Positions 36,295-45,700 of a DNA stretch of 52,464 nucleotides are shown here, piece by piece. The stretch comes from Pseudomonas paraglycinae (GTDB lineage Bacteria; Pseudomonadota; Gammaproteobacteria; Pseudomonadales; Pseudomonadaceae). The stretch lies in the NCBI RefSeq assembly GCF_021601625.1, contig NZ_BQHR01000028.1:1-52464 (forward strand), in the 5' to 3' direction. The translations under genes were made by a program, and so were the position numbers. The notes beneath the pieces are model-generated. The model was not told the origin of the DNA. It made no database searches and saw nothing but the letters and a program-made list of their open reading frames with translations. Positions within the stretch are counted from its first letter, which is position 1. Each line of letters begins with the position of its first letter.

Positions 36295-37284
36295 TCAGGC
36301 GGAAATGATCCGGTTCTTGCCCTGCCGTTTGGCCTCGTACATCGCCGCGTCTGCGCGGGCGAACAGGGTGTCGAGGCTTTCATCTTCCGGGGTAAGGCTG
36401 GTCAGGCCCTGGCTGACGGTGATGCCGAACGTCTGATCACCGTGGTTGAAGTTCAAGCGCTGAATTTCCCGTTGCAGCCGTTCGGCCACCTGCATCGCCA
36501 TGTCCGGCGCACAGCCCGGGAAAACCGCAGCAAACTCTTCACCGCCAATCCGCCCGAACAGGTCGCCCCGGCGTAACGAGGCACGACCGCATTCGGCGAT
36601 TCGTTGCAGCACGTTGTCGCCTTCCGGGTGGCCGTAGGTGTCGTTGATCACTTTGAAGTCATCGATGTCCAGCAGCAGGAACGCCATTTGCGCACCTTGC
36701 AGGCGGGCTTGTTCAAATTCCCGGTGGGCGCATTCGAAGAAGTGCCGGCGATTGCTGCTCTGGGTCAGCACGTCGGTGGTGGCCAGTCGCTGGAGCTCGG
36801 TTTCCATCTGCTTCTTGTCGGTGATGTCTTCGGCGATGCCGACGATGATCACCGGTTGCCCTGGTTCGTCCTGACGGTTTATGAAGCACTTGTCGCTGAT
36901 CCAGCGCACCTGGCCGTCGGCGGCGATGATCCGGTATTCGCGGTCTTCCACGGCGCCTTTGTGCAGCACTTCGGCGAGGCTGCGTTCGGCGTATTCCAGA
37001 TCGTCCGGATAGATGCTGTCGCGCCACTGGTTGTAGTCGGCCAGCAGCAGGGCGGCGGAGCGGCCGAAAATCCGTTCGTAGGCGGGGCTGACGTACAGCA
37101 CCTGACGGGTTTCCCAGTTGAAGGCCCAAAGCACGGCGTTGACGCTGACCAGCAGCGAACTGAACAGCTGCTCGCGTTCGCTAAGCCGGGCGACTTCGCC
37201 CTGGGCGTGCATCAATGCCATCAGGGTTTGCGCGGCCTCGGGCCACTGGGGAGGGGATGAGTCTTTTTGATTGTTGTTGACCAT
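36295..37284 (-). CDS. PAS-GGDEF diguanylate cyclase
   Basis: 329 residues from MVNNNQK; the frame is open 15 codons further to a GTG at 37329, and neither start has a strong Shine-Dalgarno. PAS domain: LLVSVNAVLWAFNWETRQVLYVSPAYERIFG, in part, with PAC EDREYRIIAADGQVRWISDK. GGDEF domain: LLLDIDDFKVINDTYGHPEGD and active-site FGRIGGEEFAAVF, with RRGD five residues before it as an inhibitory I-site. No membrane helix, so a cytosolic sensor. All catalytic residues are present, so it should make c-di-GMP from two GTP. Lies 145 bp downstream of desA in the same direction. Confidence 0.93.
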   Translation of the reverse strand: MVNNNQKDSSPPQWPEAAQTLMALMHAQGEVARLSEREQLFSSLLVSVNAVLWAFNWETRQVLYVSPAYERIFGRSAALLLADYNQWRDSIYPDDLEYAERSLAEVLHKGAVEDREYRIIAADGQVRWISDKCFINRQDEPGQPVIIVGIAEDITDKKQMETELQRLATTDVLTQSSNRRHFFECAHREFEQARLQGAQMAFLLLDIDDFKVINDTYGHPEGDNVLQRIAECGRASLRRGDLFGRIGGEEFAAVFPGCAPDMAMQVAERLQREIQRLNFNHGDQTFGITVSQGLTSLTPEDESLDTLFARADAAMYEAKRQGKNRIISA

Positions 37285-37429
37285 CGACACGAATCTCAAA
37301 GGGCGTGCCGGGAAGTCGACAACGGCCACGGGAAAGCCCGCCGGGGGTGGCGAAGTGTCTTTGAGATAGGGGAACGGGGGTGAAGTTCCGAAGGGTGCGC
37401 CCGGGAATGGGGCGCACCGATCAACGGCA

Positions 37430-38614
37430 TCAGACGGCTGTTGGGCGCAGCGAGTAGGTTTTCAACTGGTCGGCGAATTCACGCAAGGACTGGATGCCAC
37501 TGGCCTCGGCCTCGTGTACCCATTCCTTGATGGCGGCGAGCATGTCGTGGCCATTTGCGCTGGTCTTGACCCAGATCTGCTGCAGGGCCAGACGTTTCTC
37601 GTAGATTACCTTCAGCGCCTGGCTGTGCTCGAGCATGTTCTGGATGCGCGCGTGGTGGCGATCTTCCAGCAGGCTGGTTTCACGGGAAAGCAGACGCTTG
37701 GCCCGGTGGAACTGGTGGCGTACCGAATGATCGACCTTGGCCAGTTCCTGTTTGACCAGCGGGCCAATCACCAGCTTGCGGTACTGGGCCATGATCTGGA
37801 AGCGGTTGTTGAGGATCGCCATGGCGGTGTCCATGTCCAGGCTGCCCTTGCCTTCGACGCGGTGGGCGATCGGGGCGACCCGTTGCACCTTGGCCAGACG
37901 CAGGAAGCTGAAGACCTGGATCCACGCCCAGCCGAGGTCGAACTCCCACTTCTTGACCGACAGCTTGGCCGAGTTGGGGTAGGTGTGATGGTTGTTGTGC
38001 AGTTCTTCGCCGCCGATCAGGATGCCCCATGGCACCAGATTGGTCGCCGCGTCGCGGCATTCGAAGTTGCGGTAGCCGACGGCATGGCCGAGACCGTTGA
38101 CCACACCGGCCGCCCAGACCGGAATCCACATCATCTGGATTGCCCAGATGGTGATGCCGATGGTGCCGAACAGCAGCAGGTCGACGACGGCCATGATCGC
38201 CACGCCCAGCAGCCGGTAACGGCTGTAGAGGTTGCGCTCGATCCAGTCTTCGGGGCAGTTCTTGCCGTAGATGCGCAGGGTTTCCGGGTTCTGCGCTTCT
38301 TCGCGGTACAGCTCGGCACCTTTGCGCAGGACCGTGGACAGACCCTTGACGACCGGACTGTGCGGGTCATCTTCGGTTTCGCATTTGGCGTGGTGTTTGC
38401 GGTGGATGGCGGTCCACTCGCGGGTGTTCTGCGCCGTGGTCAGCCACAGCCAGAAACGGAAGAAATGCTTCAGCCCGGCATTCAGCTCCAGGGAGCGATG
38501 GGCCGAGTAGCGGTGCAAGTAGACCGTGACGGCAACGATCGTCACGTGGGTCATCACCAGGGTGACGGCGACCAGCGACCAGGCCGACAAGCCAAGAAAA
38601 CCTTCGTACCACAT
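37430..38614 (-). CDS. desA: DesA, acyl-lipid delta-9 fatty acid desaturase
   Basis: 394 residues. Three histidine boxes of the membrane desaturase family: HRYSAH, HRKHH and HNNHH (in EELHNNHHTYPNSAK). Membrane helices flank them (LVAVTLVMTHVTIVAVTVY; VAIMAVVDLLLFGTIGITIWAI). The long C-terminal helical tail (~100 residues after KWEFDLGWAWIQVF) is typical of the Pseudomonas DesA type, which desaturates acyl chains of membrane phospholipids using O2. In P. aeruginosa the orthologue also lies next to a PAS-GGDEF-EAL gene, as here. Confidence 0.93.
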   Translation of the reverse strand: MWYEGFLGLSAWSLVAVTLVMTHVTIVAVTVYLHRYSAHRSLELNAGLKHFFRFWLWLTTAQNTREWTAIHRKHHAKCETEDDPHSPVVKGLSTVLRKGAELYREEAQNPETLRIYGKNCPEDWIERNLYSRYRLLGVAIMAVVDLLLFGTIGITIWAIQMMWIPVWAAGVVNGLGHAVGYRNFECRDAATNLVPWGILIGGEELHNNHHTYPNSAKLSVKKWEFDLGWAWIQVFSFLRLAKVQRVAPIAHRVEGKGSLDMDTAMAILNNRFQIMAQYRKLVIGPLVKQELAKVDHSVRHQFHRAKRLLSRETSLLEDRHHARIQNMLEHSQALKVIYEKRLALQQIWVKTSANGHDMLAAIKEWVHEAEASGIQSLREFADQLKTYSLRPTAV

Positions 38615-38722
38615 AGGCTATAGGGCCCTCGATAAAGAAAAAACAGCCGTTGCATTATCACCAAGCACACAGATAAAACCAGTCGCCCTTTCAGATAAGA
38701 GATGGCTGGATGTTTCTTGACC

Positions 38723-38728
38723 TATAAT
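38723..38728 (+). promoter_or_regulatory. Consensus -10 box (TATAAT) for the GGDEF-EAL gene
   Basis: A perfect TATAAT lies 32 bp before the likely start codon in the desA/GGDEF-EAL divergent gap. No good -35 hexamer sits 17 bp upstream, so the promoter may need an activator. Confidence 0.45.
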
Positions 38729-38760
38729 CCCGACATTTTTGTAGGGACATGGACGGCCGA

Positions 38761-40680
38761 ATGTCTGCCACTTACCGCGATGCCTTGCGTGCAGCGCTGC
38801 TTTACCTGGTCCTTGCCGTGGTCTGGCTGCAAGGTACTGGTTATTTATTGAACAGTTTCTTCGATAGCTCTGACGAGTTGCTGCGCTGGCAACTGATCAA
38901 CGGCTACCTGTTCGTGGCGCTCAGCGCCGGGTTGATCTTCCTGGCCCGGGCGCGGCTGTTCGAATGCCTGGGCATCGGCGCCCGATTGCGTGAACGCCAG
39001 GCGGATCGCGAACGCCTGCGTCAGGCCGCTGCGGTATTCGATTGCACCCGCGAAGGCGTGCTGGTCACGGACCGGCAGGGGCTGATCGTGCACGTCAATC
39101 GCGCCTTCATGGAAATCACCGGTTATCAGCGCGAGGAAGTCATTGGCCAGCAGCCCAGCCTGTTCAAGTCCGGGCACCATCCGCCGGGGTTCTATCAGGC
39201 GATGTTCGCCACCTTGCAGGCCAAGGACGAGTGGAGCGGCGAGATCTGGAACCGGCGTAAAAGCGGCGAGATCTACCCGCAGTGGCAGACGATCCGGGTG
39301 ATCCGCGACGAAGACGGTCGGCTCAGCCACTACGTCGCGGTGTTTTCCGACATCAGCGCGATCAAGGATTCCGAGCACGAACTCAAGCATCTGGCCCACC
39401 ACGATCCGCTGACCGACCTGCCCAACCGCCTGCTGTTCAGCGACCGCGCCGAACAGGCGCTGGCGTCGGCGCAGACCCACAAGCGCGGTTGCGCGCTGCT
39501 GATGATCGATCTGGACCATTTCAAACTGATCAACGACAGTCTCGGCCACACTATCGGTGACCGTTTGCTCAAGGCGGTCGCCGCGCGTTTGCAGGCGTTG
39601 TTCGGGCCGGGCATCACCCTGGCGCGGCTGGGCGGCGACGAGTTCGCGGTCCTGCTGGAAAGTTGTCCACAGCCGGCGCAGGCGGCGGCGCTGGCCCAAC
39701 GTATTCTCGATGCGCTCAAGGAGCCGTTCTGTCTCGACGGCCATGAACTGTTCATCAATGCCAGCCTCGGCATCAGCCTGTTTCCCAGCGATGCGTTGAG
39801 CGCCGAGCAGCTGTTGCGCAACGCCGATGCGGCGCTGTTCAAGGCCAAGAGCAGTGGCCGTAACGGTTACGCGCTGTACACCGAAGAACTCACGGCCCAC
39901 GCCCAGCAGCGGGTCGAAATCGCCTTCGAATTACGCCGCGCGCTGGAACAGCAGGAGCTGCGGGTCTACTACCAACCGGTACACGACCTGAAAACCAGTC
40001 GCCTGATCGGCGTCGAAGCGCTGGTGCGCTGGGAACATCCGCAACGTGGCCTGGTGTCGCCGGCGGAGTTCATCCCGATTGCCGAACGCACCGGGCTGAT
40101 CTCGGAAATCGACGCCTGGGTCATGCAGCAGGCCTGCCGGCAGATGTGCCAATGGCAGCAGGCCGGAGTAGTGCTGTCGTTCGTTGCAGTGAACGTGTCG
40201 TCACGATTGTTCGCCCGTCGCGAGTTGTACGAGCAGGTTGCGCAGGTGCTGCACGAGACCGGTCTGGACCCGGCCTATCTGGAATTGGAAGTCACCGAAA
40301 GCGCGGTCATGGACGATCCGGAGGTCGCGCTGGAGCAGATGCATCGTCTGCGCGAGCTGGGCATTCGTCTGGCCATCGACGACTTCGGCACCGGTTATTC
40401 GTCGTTGCTGCGGCTCAAGCGCCTGCCGGTGCAAAAGCTCAAGATCGATCAGGGATTCGTCGCCGGCCTGCCGTGGGACGAGGACGACGCGGCGATCGTC
40501 CGGGTGATCATCGCCCTGGCCCGCAGCATGGGTATGCAGGTGCACGCCGAGGGCATCGAGCAGGCGGAACAGGCGGCGTTCCTGCTGGGCCAGGCCTGTG
40601 ATCTGGGGCAGGGCTACTGGTTCGGGCGGCCGGTTCCGGAAGCGCAAATCGACTGGAATCGGGCGCCCTTGATCGGTTAA
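38761..40680 (+). CDS. Membrane PAS-GGDEF-EAL protein (c-di-GMP phosphodiesterase, PipA-like)
   Basis: 639 residues from ATG 38761; an ATG 12 bases earlier is possible but its AGGG is only two bases away. Two membrane helices (AALLYLVLAVVWLQGTGYLL, NGYLFVALSAGLIFLARARL), PAS (AAAVFDCTREGVLVTDRQGL), GGDEF (LGGDEFAVLLES, no RxxD I-site) and EAL. The EAL domain has GVEALVRWEHP, ELEVTESAVMDD, and AIDDFGTGYSSLLRLKRLP with DQGFV, so phosphodiesterase residues are intact. The cyclase motif is also intact; the net direction cannot be read from sequence. Order desA / this gene / oscA / sbp matches P. aeruginosa, where the equivalent is called PipA. Confidence 0.92.
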   Translation: MSATYRDALRAALLYLVLAVVWLQGTGYLLNSFFDSSDELLRWQLINGYLFVALSAGLIFLARARLFECLGIGARLRERQADRERLRQAAAVFDCTREGVLVTDRQGLIVHVNRAFMEITGYQREEVIGQQPSLFKSGHHPPGFYQAMFATLQAKDEWSGEIWNRRKSGEIYPQWQTIRVIRDEDGRLSHYVAVFSDISAIKDSEHELKHLAHHDPLTDLPNRLLFSDRAEQALASAQTHKRGCALLMIDLDHFKLINDSLGHTIGDRLLKAVAARLQALFGPGITLARLGGDEFAVLLESCPQPAQAAALAQRILDALKEPFCLDGHELFINASLGISLFPSDALSAEQLLRNADAALFKAKSSGRNGYALYTEELTAHAQQRVEIAFELRRALEQQELRVYYQPVHDLKTSRLIGVEALVRWEHPQRGLVSPAEFIPIAERTGLISEIDAWVMQQACRQMCQWQQAGVVLSFVAVNVSSRLFARRELYEQVAQVLHETGLDPAYLELEVTESAVMDDPEVALEQMHRLRELGIRLAIDDFGTGYSSLLRLKRLPVQKLKIDQGFVAGLPWDEDDAAIVRVIIALARSMGMQVHAEGIEQAEQAAFLLGQACDLGQGYWFGRPVPEAQIDWNRAPLIG

Positions 40681-40689
40681 GGGCGGCCT

Positions 40690-40721
40690 GCGGCGGGTTT
40701 GTCGGCGGGCAAATCCGCCGC
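40690..40721 (+). terminator. Hairpin after the GGDEF-EAL gene, possible weak terminator
   Basis: GCGGCGGGTTTG pairs with CAAATCCGCCGC (one G.T mismatch) across an 8-bp loop; an alternative pairing uses GGGTTTG and CAAACCC. No T-run follows. Confidence 0.45.
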
Positions 40722-40763
40722 AAACCCTTGCTGCATCACATAATGTTTTCCAGTTATATAAAC

Positions 40764-40788
40764 ATTCTTAAATAGTCTTTTTAAGAAT
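40764..40788. promoter_or_regulatory. AT-rich dyad upstream of oscA, candidate CysB site
   Basis: ATTCTTAAA-TAGTCTT-TTTAAGAAT, perfect nine-base arms in a very A+T-rich 60-bp patch about 85 bp before oscA. LysR-type sulfur regulator CysB is known to act at A+T-rich sites upstream of sulfur-starvation genes. The link to CysB is inferred from the genes controlled. A possible -10 (TATATT) lies at 40803-40808. Confidence 0.5.
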
Positions 40789-40870
40789 ATCCAAAGCTCT
40801 CTTATATTGCTCCCACGCCGAACGCAGTGCCGCCCACTGCCAGGCATATCCCATACAAAGGAGCAGCACC

Positions 40871-41053
40871 ATGAGCGCATCCCTGCGTAGCGTTGACGGT
40901 CAGGACGAAAGCACCATCTTGCGCGAAATCCAGAGCGCCTTGCGCGACCTGCGTTTCGGCGCGGTGGAAATCACTGTGCATAACGCCCAGGTGGTCCAGA
41001 TCGAACGCAAAGAGAAATTCCGTCTGCAGCAACCGGGTAACAAACCGGCCTGA
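40871..41053 (+). CDS. oscA: OscA, DUF2292 small sulfur-starvation protein
   Basis: 60 residues: ESTILREIQSALRDLRFGAVEITVHNAQVVQIERKEKFR is the DUF2292/YezD pattern. Preceded by AAGGAG. No signal or membrane helix. In Pseudomonas this gene sits in front of sbp and is needed for growth on organosulfur sources and linked to chromate resistance; the molecular role is not known. The same order is seen here (oscA-sbp-cysTWA). Confidence 0.9.
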   Translation: MSASLRSVDGQDESTILREIQSALRDLRFGAVEITVHNAQVVQIERKEKFRLQQPGNKPA

Positions 41054-41054
41054 T

Positions 41055-41116
41055 TCGTAGTCTGCGGCAGCTCCTGCGGTGAGCTGTTGGCAGAAGCTGC
41101 CACAGGCTGCGGTCGT
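41055..41116. repeat. Degenerate REP pair between oscA and sbp
   Basis: Two inverted copies related to the GGAGCTGCCGCAGGCTGCG type of Pseudomonas REP: one on the minus strand (41055-41079), one on the plus strand (AGAAGCTGCCACAGGCTGCG, from 41092). Matches are imperfect, suggesting an old copy. Confidence 0.6.
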
Positions 41117-41185
41117 TGAATGAGCAACCCGATTCCAGCAATCCATAAGAAAAAGCCACCACCAAGAATTCCAGGAGCTTTCACC

Positions 41186-42199
41186 ATGTCGTCGATTCGC
41201 CGTTACGCTTTGGCCGCCCTGGCCAGTGCTGTGTTTGCCGGTTCCGCGGTTGCCAAGGATTACGAACTGCTCAACGTGTCGTATGACCCGACGCGCGAGC
41301 TGTATCAGGATTACAACGCCGAGTTCGTGAAGTACTGGCAGTCGGAGCACGCCGGCGACACCGTGAAAATCCAGCAATCCCACGGCGGTTCGGGCAAGCA
41401 GGGCCGTGCGGTGATCGACGGTCTGCGCGCTGACGTCGTGACCCTGGCCCTGGCCGGCGACATCGACGAAATCGCCAAACTCGGCAAGACCCTGCCGGCC
41501 GACTGGCAGAAGCGTCTGCCGGACGCCAGCACTCCTTACACTTCGACCATCGTTTTCCTGGTGCGCAAGGGCAACCCGAAAGGCATCAAGGACTGGGGCG
41601 ATCTGATCAAGAACGACGTCTCGGTGATTACCCCGAACCCGAAAACCTCCGGCGGTGCACGCTGGAACTTCCTCGCCGCGTGGGCCTACGGCCTGAAAGC
41701 CAACGGCGGCAACGAAGCCAAAGCCAAGGAATACGTACAGACCCTGTTCAAGCACGTTCCAGTTCTGGACACTGGCGCCCGTGGCTCGACCATCACCTTC
41801 GTCAACAACGGTCAGGGTGACGTGTTGCTGGCCTGGGAAAACGAAGCCTTCCTGGCGCTGAAAGAAGACGGCGGCAAGGACAAGTTCGACATCGTCGTGC
41901 CTTCGCTGTCGATCCTCGCCGAACCACCGGTGGCGGTGGTCGACAAGAACGCCGAGAAGAAGGGCAACGAGCAGATCGCCGAAGCCTACCTCAAGCACCT
42001 GTACAGCCCGGCCGGCCAGGAAATCGCGGCGAAGAACTTCTACCGCCCGCGTGACAAGGACGTGGCAGCCAAGTACGCCCAGCAGTTCCCGAAACTGGAG
42101 CTGGTGACCATCGACAAGGACTTCGGCGGCTGGAAAACCGCACAGCCGAAATTCTTCAACGACGGAGGCGTGTTCGACCAGATCTATCAGGCGCAGTAA
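41186..42199 (+). CDS. sbp: Sbp, periplasmic sulfate-binding protein
   Basis: 337 residues from ATG 41186 (CAGGAG eight bases upstream); the frame runs 22 codons further without a ribosome site. Signal peptide [23 protein letters not shown]. Sulfate-binding motifs: [68 protein letters not shown]. Binds sulfate (or thiosulfate) and delivers it to CysTWA encoded downstream. Probably induced by sulfur limitation. Confidence 0.96.
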   Translation: MSSIRRYALAALASAVFAGSAVAKDYELLNVSYDPTRELYQDYNAEFVKYWQSEHAGDTVKIQQSHGGSGKQGRAVIDGLRADVVTLALAGDIDEIAKLGKTLPADWQKRLPDASTPYTSTIVFLVRKGNPKGIKDWGDLIKNDVSVITPNPKTSGGARWNFLAAWAYGLKANGGNEAKAKEYVQTLFKHVPVLDTGARGSTITFVNNGQGDVLLAWENEAFLALKEDGGKDKFDIVVPSLSILAEPPVAVVDKNAEKKGNEQIAEAYLKHLYSPAGQEIAAKNFYRPRDKDVAAKYAQQFPKLELVTIDKDFGGWKTAQPKFFNDGGVFDQIYQAQ

Positions 42200-42218
42200 G
42201 TTTCAATAGCCTAAAACG

Positions 42219-42244
42219 AGCCCCGGATTTATGTTCGGGGCTTT
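42219..42244 (+). terminator. Hairpin between sbp and cysT (likely partial terminator)
   Basis: AGCCCCG pairs with CGGGGCT across a 10-bp loop, followed by TTT, 20 bp after the sbp stop. A leaky stop here would give more binding protein than permease, as is usual for ABC importers. Confidence 0.6.
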
Positions 42245-42269
42245 GCGCGTTCTCAAACCAAGGACTTTT

Positions 42270-43088
42270 ATGTCGCGTCGTATCTCCCCCGTCATACCCG
42301 GCTTCGGGCTGACGCTGGGCTACACCTTGGTGTACCTCAGCCTGATTGTGCTTATCCCGCTGGCGGCGATGTTCGTCCACGCCGCCCAACTCACCTGGGA
42401 TCAGTTCTGGACGATCATCTCCGCGCCCCGCGTTCTCGCCGCATTGAAGCTGAGCTTCGGCACCGCGCTGTGCGCCGCGATCATCAACGGCATCATCGGC
42501 ACGTTGCTGGCCTGGGTGCTGGTGCGCTACACGTTCCCGGGACGCAAGGTGATCGACGCGATGATCGATCTGCCGTTCGCCCTGCCGACCGCCGTGGCCG
42601 GTATTGCGCTGACGGCGCTGTACACGCCGACCGGGCTGGTCGGGCAGTTCGCCGCTGACCTCGGTTTCAAGATCGCCTACACCCCGCTCGGGATCACGTT
42701 GGCGCTAACCTTCGTGACCCTGCCGTTCGTGGTGCGCACGGTGCAGCCGGTGCTGGCCGACATCCCGCGTGAAGTCGAAGAAGCCGCGGCGTGCCTCGGT
42801 GCCAAACCATTGCAGGTGTTCCGTCACATCCTGCTGCCGGCGCTGTTGCCGGCCTGGCTGACCGGTTTTGCACTGGCGTTTGCCCGTGGCGTCGGCGAGT
42901 ACGGTTCGGTGATTTTCATCGCCGGCAACATGCCGATGAAAACCGAGATCCTGCCGCTGCTGATCATGGTCAAGCTCGACCAGTACGATTACACCGGCGC
43001 TACCTCCATCGGCGTGTTGATGCTGGTGGTTTCCTTCGTCCTGTTGCTGCTGATCAACTTGCTGCAGCGGCGCATCGAAACCCCATAA
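42270..43088 (+). CDS. cysT: CysT, sulfate ABC transporter permease
   Basis: 272 residues from ATG 42270 (AAGGA upstream); the frame extends 13 codons earlier through the hairpin. Multiple membrane helices ([50 protein letters not shown]) and the EAA loop [23 protein letters not shown]. Pairs with CysW in the inner membrane. Confidence 0.96.
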   Translation: MSRRISPVIPGFGLTLGYTLVYLSLIVLIPLAAMFVHAAQLTWDQFWTIISAPRVLAALKLSFGTALCAAIINGIIGTLLAWVLVRYTFPGRKVIDAMIDLPFALPTAVAGIALTALYTPTGLVGQFAADLGFKIAYTPLGITLALTFVTLPFVVRTVQPVLADIPREVEEAAACLGAKPLQVFRHILLPALLPAWLTGFALAFARGVGEYGSVIFIAGNMPMKTEILPLLIMVKLDQYDYTGATSIGVLMLVVSFVLLLLINLLQRRIETP

Positions 43089-43101
43089 GGAGGCGCGAAC
43101 C

Positions 43102-43974
43102 ATGTCCCAATCGTCTATTGCGGCCGCTTCCTCGGCCAACGCCGCCCGCCGTGGCAGTGCCACTTCGCGGCGGATCCTGATCGGCCTCGGCTGGCTGATT
43201 TTCTTCCTGTTTCTGCTGCTGCCGCTGTTCATCGTGGTGTCCCAGGGATTGAAGAACGGCCTCGGCGCGTTCTTCACTGCGATCTTTGAACCGGATGCCT
43301 TGTCGGCGTTGAAACTCACCGTGATCGCGGTGCTGGTGTCGGTGCCGCTGAACCTGGTGTTCGGTGTCAGCGCCGCGTGGTGCGTGAGCAAGTACTCGTT
43401 CCGCGGCAAGAGCATGCTGGTGACGCTGATCGACCTGCCGTTTTCGGTATCGCCGGTGATCGCCGGTCTGGTCTACGTGTTGATGTTCGGCGCCCAGGGC
43501 CTGTTCGGGCCGTGGCTGCAGGATCACGACATCCAGATCGTCTTCGCCCTGCCGGGCATCGTGCTGGCGACGATCTTCGTCACTGTGCCGTTCGTGGCCC
43601 GTGAGCTGATCCCGCTGATGCAGGAACAAGGCACTCAGGAGGAGGAAGCCGCGCGTCTGCTAGGCGCCAATGGCTGGCAGATGTTCTGGCACGTGACCGT
43701 CCCCAACATCAAATGGGGCCTGATCTATGGCGTGGTGCTGTGTACCGCGCGGGCCATGGGTGAGTTCGGTGCGGTGTCGGTGGTCTCCGGGCACATTCGC
43801 GGGGTGACCAACACCTTGCCGCTGCACGTCGAGATCCTCTACAACGAATACAACCACGTGGCCGCGTTCGCCGTGGCGAGCCTGTTGCTGATCCTGGCGC
43901 TCTTCATCCTGCTGCTCAAGCAGTGGAGCGAAAACCGTATCAACCGCCTGCGCGCCAGCGCCGCGGAGGAATAA
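43102..43974 (+). CDS. cysW: CysW, sulfate ABC transporter permease
   Basis: 290 residues with AAGGAGG upstream. Membrane helices ([42 protein letters not shown]) and EAA loop [24 protein letters not shown] soluble N-terminal stretch rich in Ser/Ala precedes the first helix. Thirteen bases after cysT; second membrane subunit of the importer. Confidence 0.96.
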   Translation: MSQSSIAAASSANAARRGSATSRRILIGLGWLIFFLFLLLPLFIVVSQGLKNGLGAFFTAIFEPDALSALKLTVIAVLVSVPLNLVFGVSAAWCVSKYSFRGKSMLVTLIDLPFSVSPVIAGLVYVLMFGAQGLFGPWLQDHDIQIVFALPGIVLATIFVTVPFVARELIPLMQEQGTQEEEAARLLGANGWQMFWHVTVPNIKWGLIYGVVLCTARAMGEFGAVSVVSGHIRGVTNTLPLHVEILYNEYNHVAAFAVASLLLILALFILLLKQWSENRINRLRASAAEE

Positions 43975-43977
43975 TTC

Positions 43978-44967
43978 ATGTCGATCGAAGTGCGTAACGT
44001 CAGCAAGAATTTCAATGCGTTCAAGGCGCTGGACAACATCAGCCTGGACATCCACAGCGGTGAACTGGTAGCGCTGCTCGGCCCGTCGGGCTGCGGCAAG
44101 ACCACGTTGCTGCGCATTATTGCCGGTCTGGAAACTCCGGATAACGGCAACATCGTGTTCCACGGCGAAGACGTATCCGGCCACGACGTGCGGGATCGCA
44201 ATGTCGGTTTCGTGTTCCAGCATTACGCTTTGTTCCGCCACATGACGGTGTTCGACAACGTCGCGTTCGGCCTGCGCATGAAGCCGAAGAACCAGCGCCC
44301 GACTGAAAGCCAGATCGCGACCAAGGTCCACGAGCTGCTGAACATGGTGCAACTGGACTGGCTGTCGGATCGTTATCCGGAGCAACTGTCCGGCGGCCAG
44401 CGTCAGCGTATCGCCCTGGCCCGCGCCTTGGCGGTGGAGCCGAAAGTGCTGCTGCTCGATGAGCCGTTCGGCGCCCTCGACGCCAAGGTGCGTAAAGAGC
44501 TGCGCCGCTGGCTGGCGCGCCTGCACGAAGACATCAACCTGACCTCGGTGTTCGTGACCCACGACCAGGAAGAGGCGATGGAAGTGGCCGACCGCATCGT
44601 GGTGATGAACAAGGGTGTGATCGAGCAGATCGGTTCACCGGGCGATGTCTACGAAAACCCGGCCAGCGATTTCGTCTATCACTTCCTCGGCGATTCGAAC
44701 CGCCTGCATCTGGGCGATGACAATCACGTGCTGTTCCGTCCGCACGAAGTATCGCTGTCGCGGCATGAGCTGGAGGATCACCACGCCGCTGAAGTCCGCG
44801 ATATCCGGCCGCTGGGCGCGACCACGCGGGTGACGTTGAAGGTTGAGGGGCAGAGCGATCTGATCGAGGCGGAAGTGGTGAAGGACCACGACAGCCTGAC
44901 CGGTTTGGCGAAAGGTGAGACGTTGTTCTTCAAGCCGAAGGTCTGGCAGAAAGTCGCCAACGTTTGA
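43978..44967 (+). CDS. cysA: CysA, sulfate ABC transporter ATP-binding protein
   Basis: 329 residues. Walker [11 protein letters not shown]-loop VFQHYALF, signature [15 protein letters not shown], Walker [13 protein letters not shown], switch His in [13 protein letters not shown]-terminal TOBE-like regulatory domain (residues ~240-329) contains FRPHEVSLS. Three bases after cysW. Energises sulfate/thiosulfate import. Confidence 0.97.
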   Translation: MSIEVRNVSKNFNAFKALDNISLDIHSGELVALLGPSGCGKTTLLRIIAGLETPDNGNIVFHGEDVSGHDVRDRNVGFVFQHYALFRHMTVFDNVAFGLRMKPKNQRPTESQIATKVHELLNMVQLDWLSDRYPEQLSGGQRQRIALARALAVEPKVLLLDEPFGALDAKVRKELRRWLARLHEDINLTSVFVTHDQEEAMEVADRIVVMNKGVIEQIGSPGDVYENPASDFVYHFLGDSNRLHLGDDNHVLFRPHEVSLSRHELEDHHAAEVRDIRPLGATTRVTLKVEGQSDLIEAEVVKDHDSLTGLAKGETLFFKPKVWQKVANV

Positions 44968-44968
44968 T

Positions 44969-45078
44969 CTCGCTCGTTCCCACGCTCTGCGTGGGAACGC
45001 CGCTATGGACGCTCCGCATCCACTGTGACGCGGAGCGTCACGGGATTCATTCCCACGCAGAGCGTGGGAACGAGCGAG
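44969..45078. repeat. 110-bp palindromic repeat element (REP family) after cysA
   Basis: The outer arms (44969-44991 and 45056-45078) are perfect 23-bp inverted copies starting CTCGCTCGTTCCCACGCTCT; inner copies of GTGGGAAC and of GACGCTCCGC / GCGGAGCGTC nest inside. This GTTCCCACGC type is a common Pseudomonas interspersed repeat. It lies between convergent genes cysA and the Mpo1-like gene and probably also ends transcription from both sides. Confidence 0.88.
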
Positions 45079-45090
45079 CCGGGCAGTGGT

Positions 45091-45615
45091 TCAGACAGCC
45101 GCACGATTCGGATTGACCCGCACCACACCCGCCCGCGCCTCGATCTGCTCTTTCAGCTCATGCCGCATCCCGAGCATGAACGCCAGCTCGGCCACCACAA
45201 ACAGCGGCCCGACAATCAGTCCGCTCAAGTCATCGACAAACGCCGGTTTGCGTCCTTCATAGTGGTGCCCGACAAACTGGATCACCCAGCCGATCACGAA
45301 CATCGCCAGACCGCTGCTGAGCCAGACCATGGTGCTCTGCTGCGCCAGGGCATGCCCGGCCCAGACCGACAGCCCCATCAACACGGTCATCAGAACCCCG
45401 AGCTTCAGCTCCAGACGCAGGTAAAACCAAGCCGAAGCGAGGGCGGCAATCACCGCCGGGGAAACCCACAATCCGCCCACCGACCATTCCGGCCGCGACA
45501 ACAGCACGGCCACTGCCACCACAATCAACGGAATCCCCATAAAGTGGCTGGCGATGTTGCGCGGGTCACGGTGGTAAGCGGCGTATTGACTCAAATGATC
45601 GACGAGGCTTTTCAT
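45091..45615 (-). CDS. Mpo1-like (DUF962) membrane protein
   Basis: 174 residues with AGGAGG eight bases before the ATG. Conserved His/Asp motifs YHRDPRNIASHFMGIPLI and QFVGHHYEGRKPAFVDD are those of the yeast Mpo1 family, whose founding member is an Fe(II) dioxygenase that alpha-oxidises 2-hydroxy fatty acids. Four or more membrane helices (IVVAVAVLLSRPEW, AVIAALASAWFYLRLEL, LSSGLAMFVIGWVIQFVG, LIVGPLFVVAELAFMLGM). Bacterial function is inferred only from the family. Confidence 0.88.
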   Translation of the reverse strand: MKSLVDHLSQYAAYHRDPRNIASHFMGIPLIVVAVAVLLSRPEWSVGGLWVSPAVIAALASAWFYLRLELKLGVLMTVLMGLSVWAGHALAQQSTMVWLSSGLAMFVIGWVIQFVGHHYEGRKPAFVDDLSGLIVGPLFVVAELAFMLGMRHELKEQIEARAGVVRVNPNRAAV

Positions 45616-45700
45616 TGTTGTTCCTCCTGTAGGGTGATCGAATCATGCCCCGGGTTCACGGCTCGCTCTGTCAGGCAGGCGACAATCTTTAGGAGAACGC

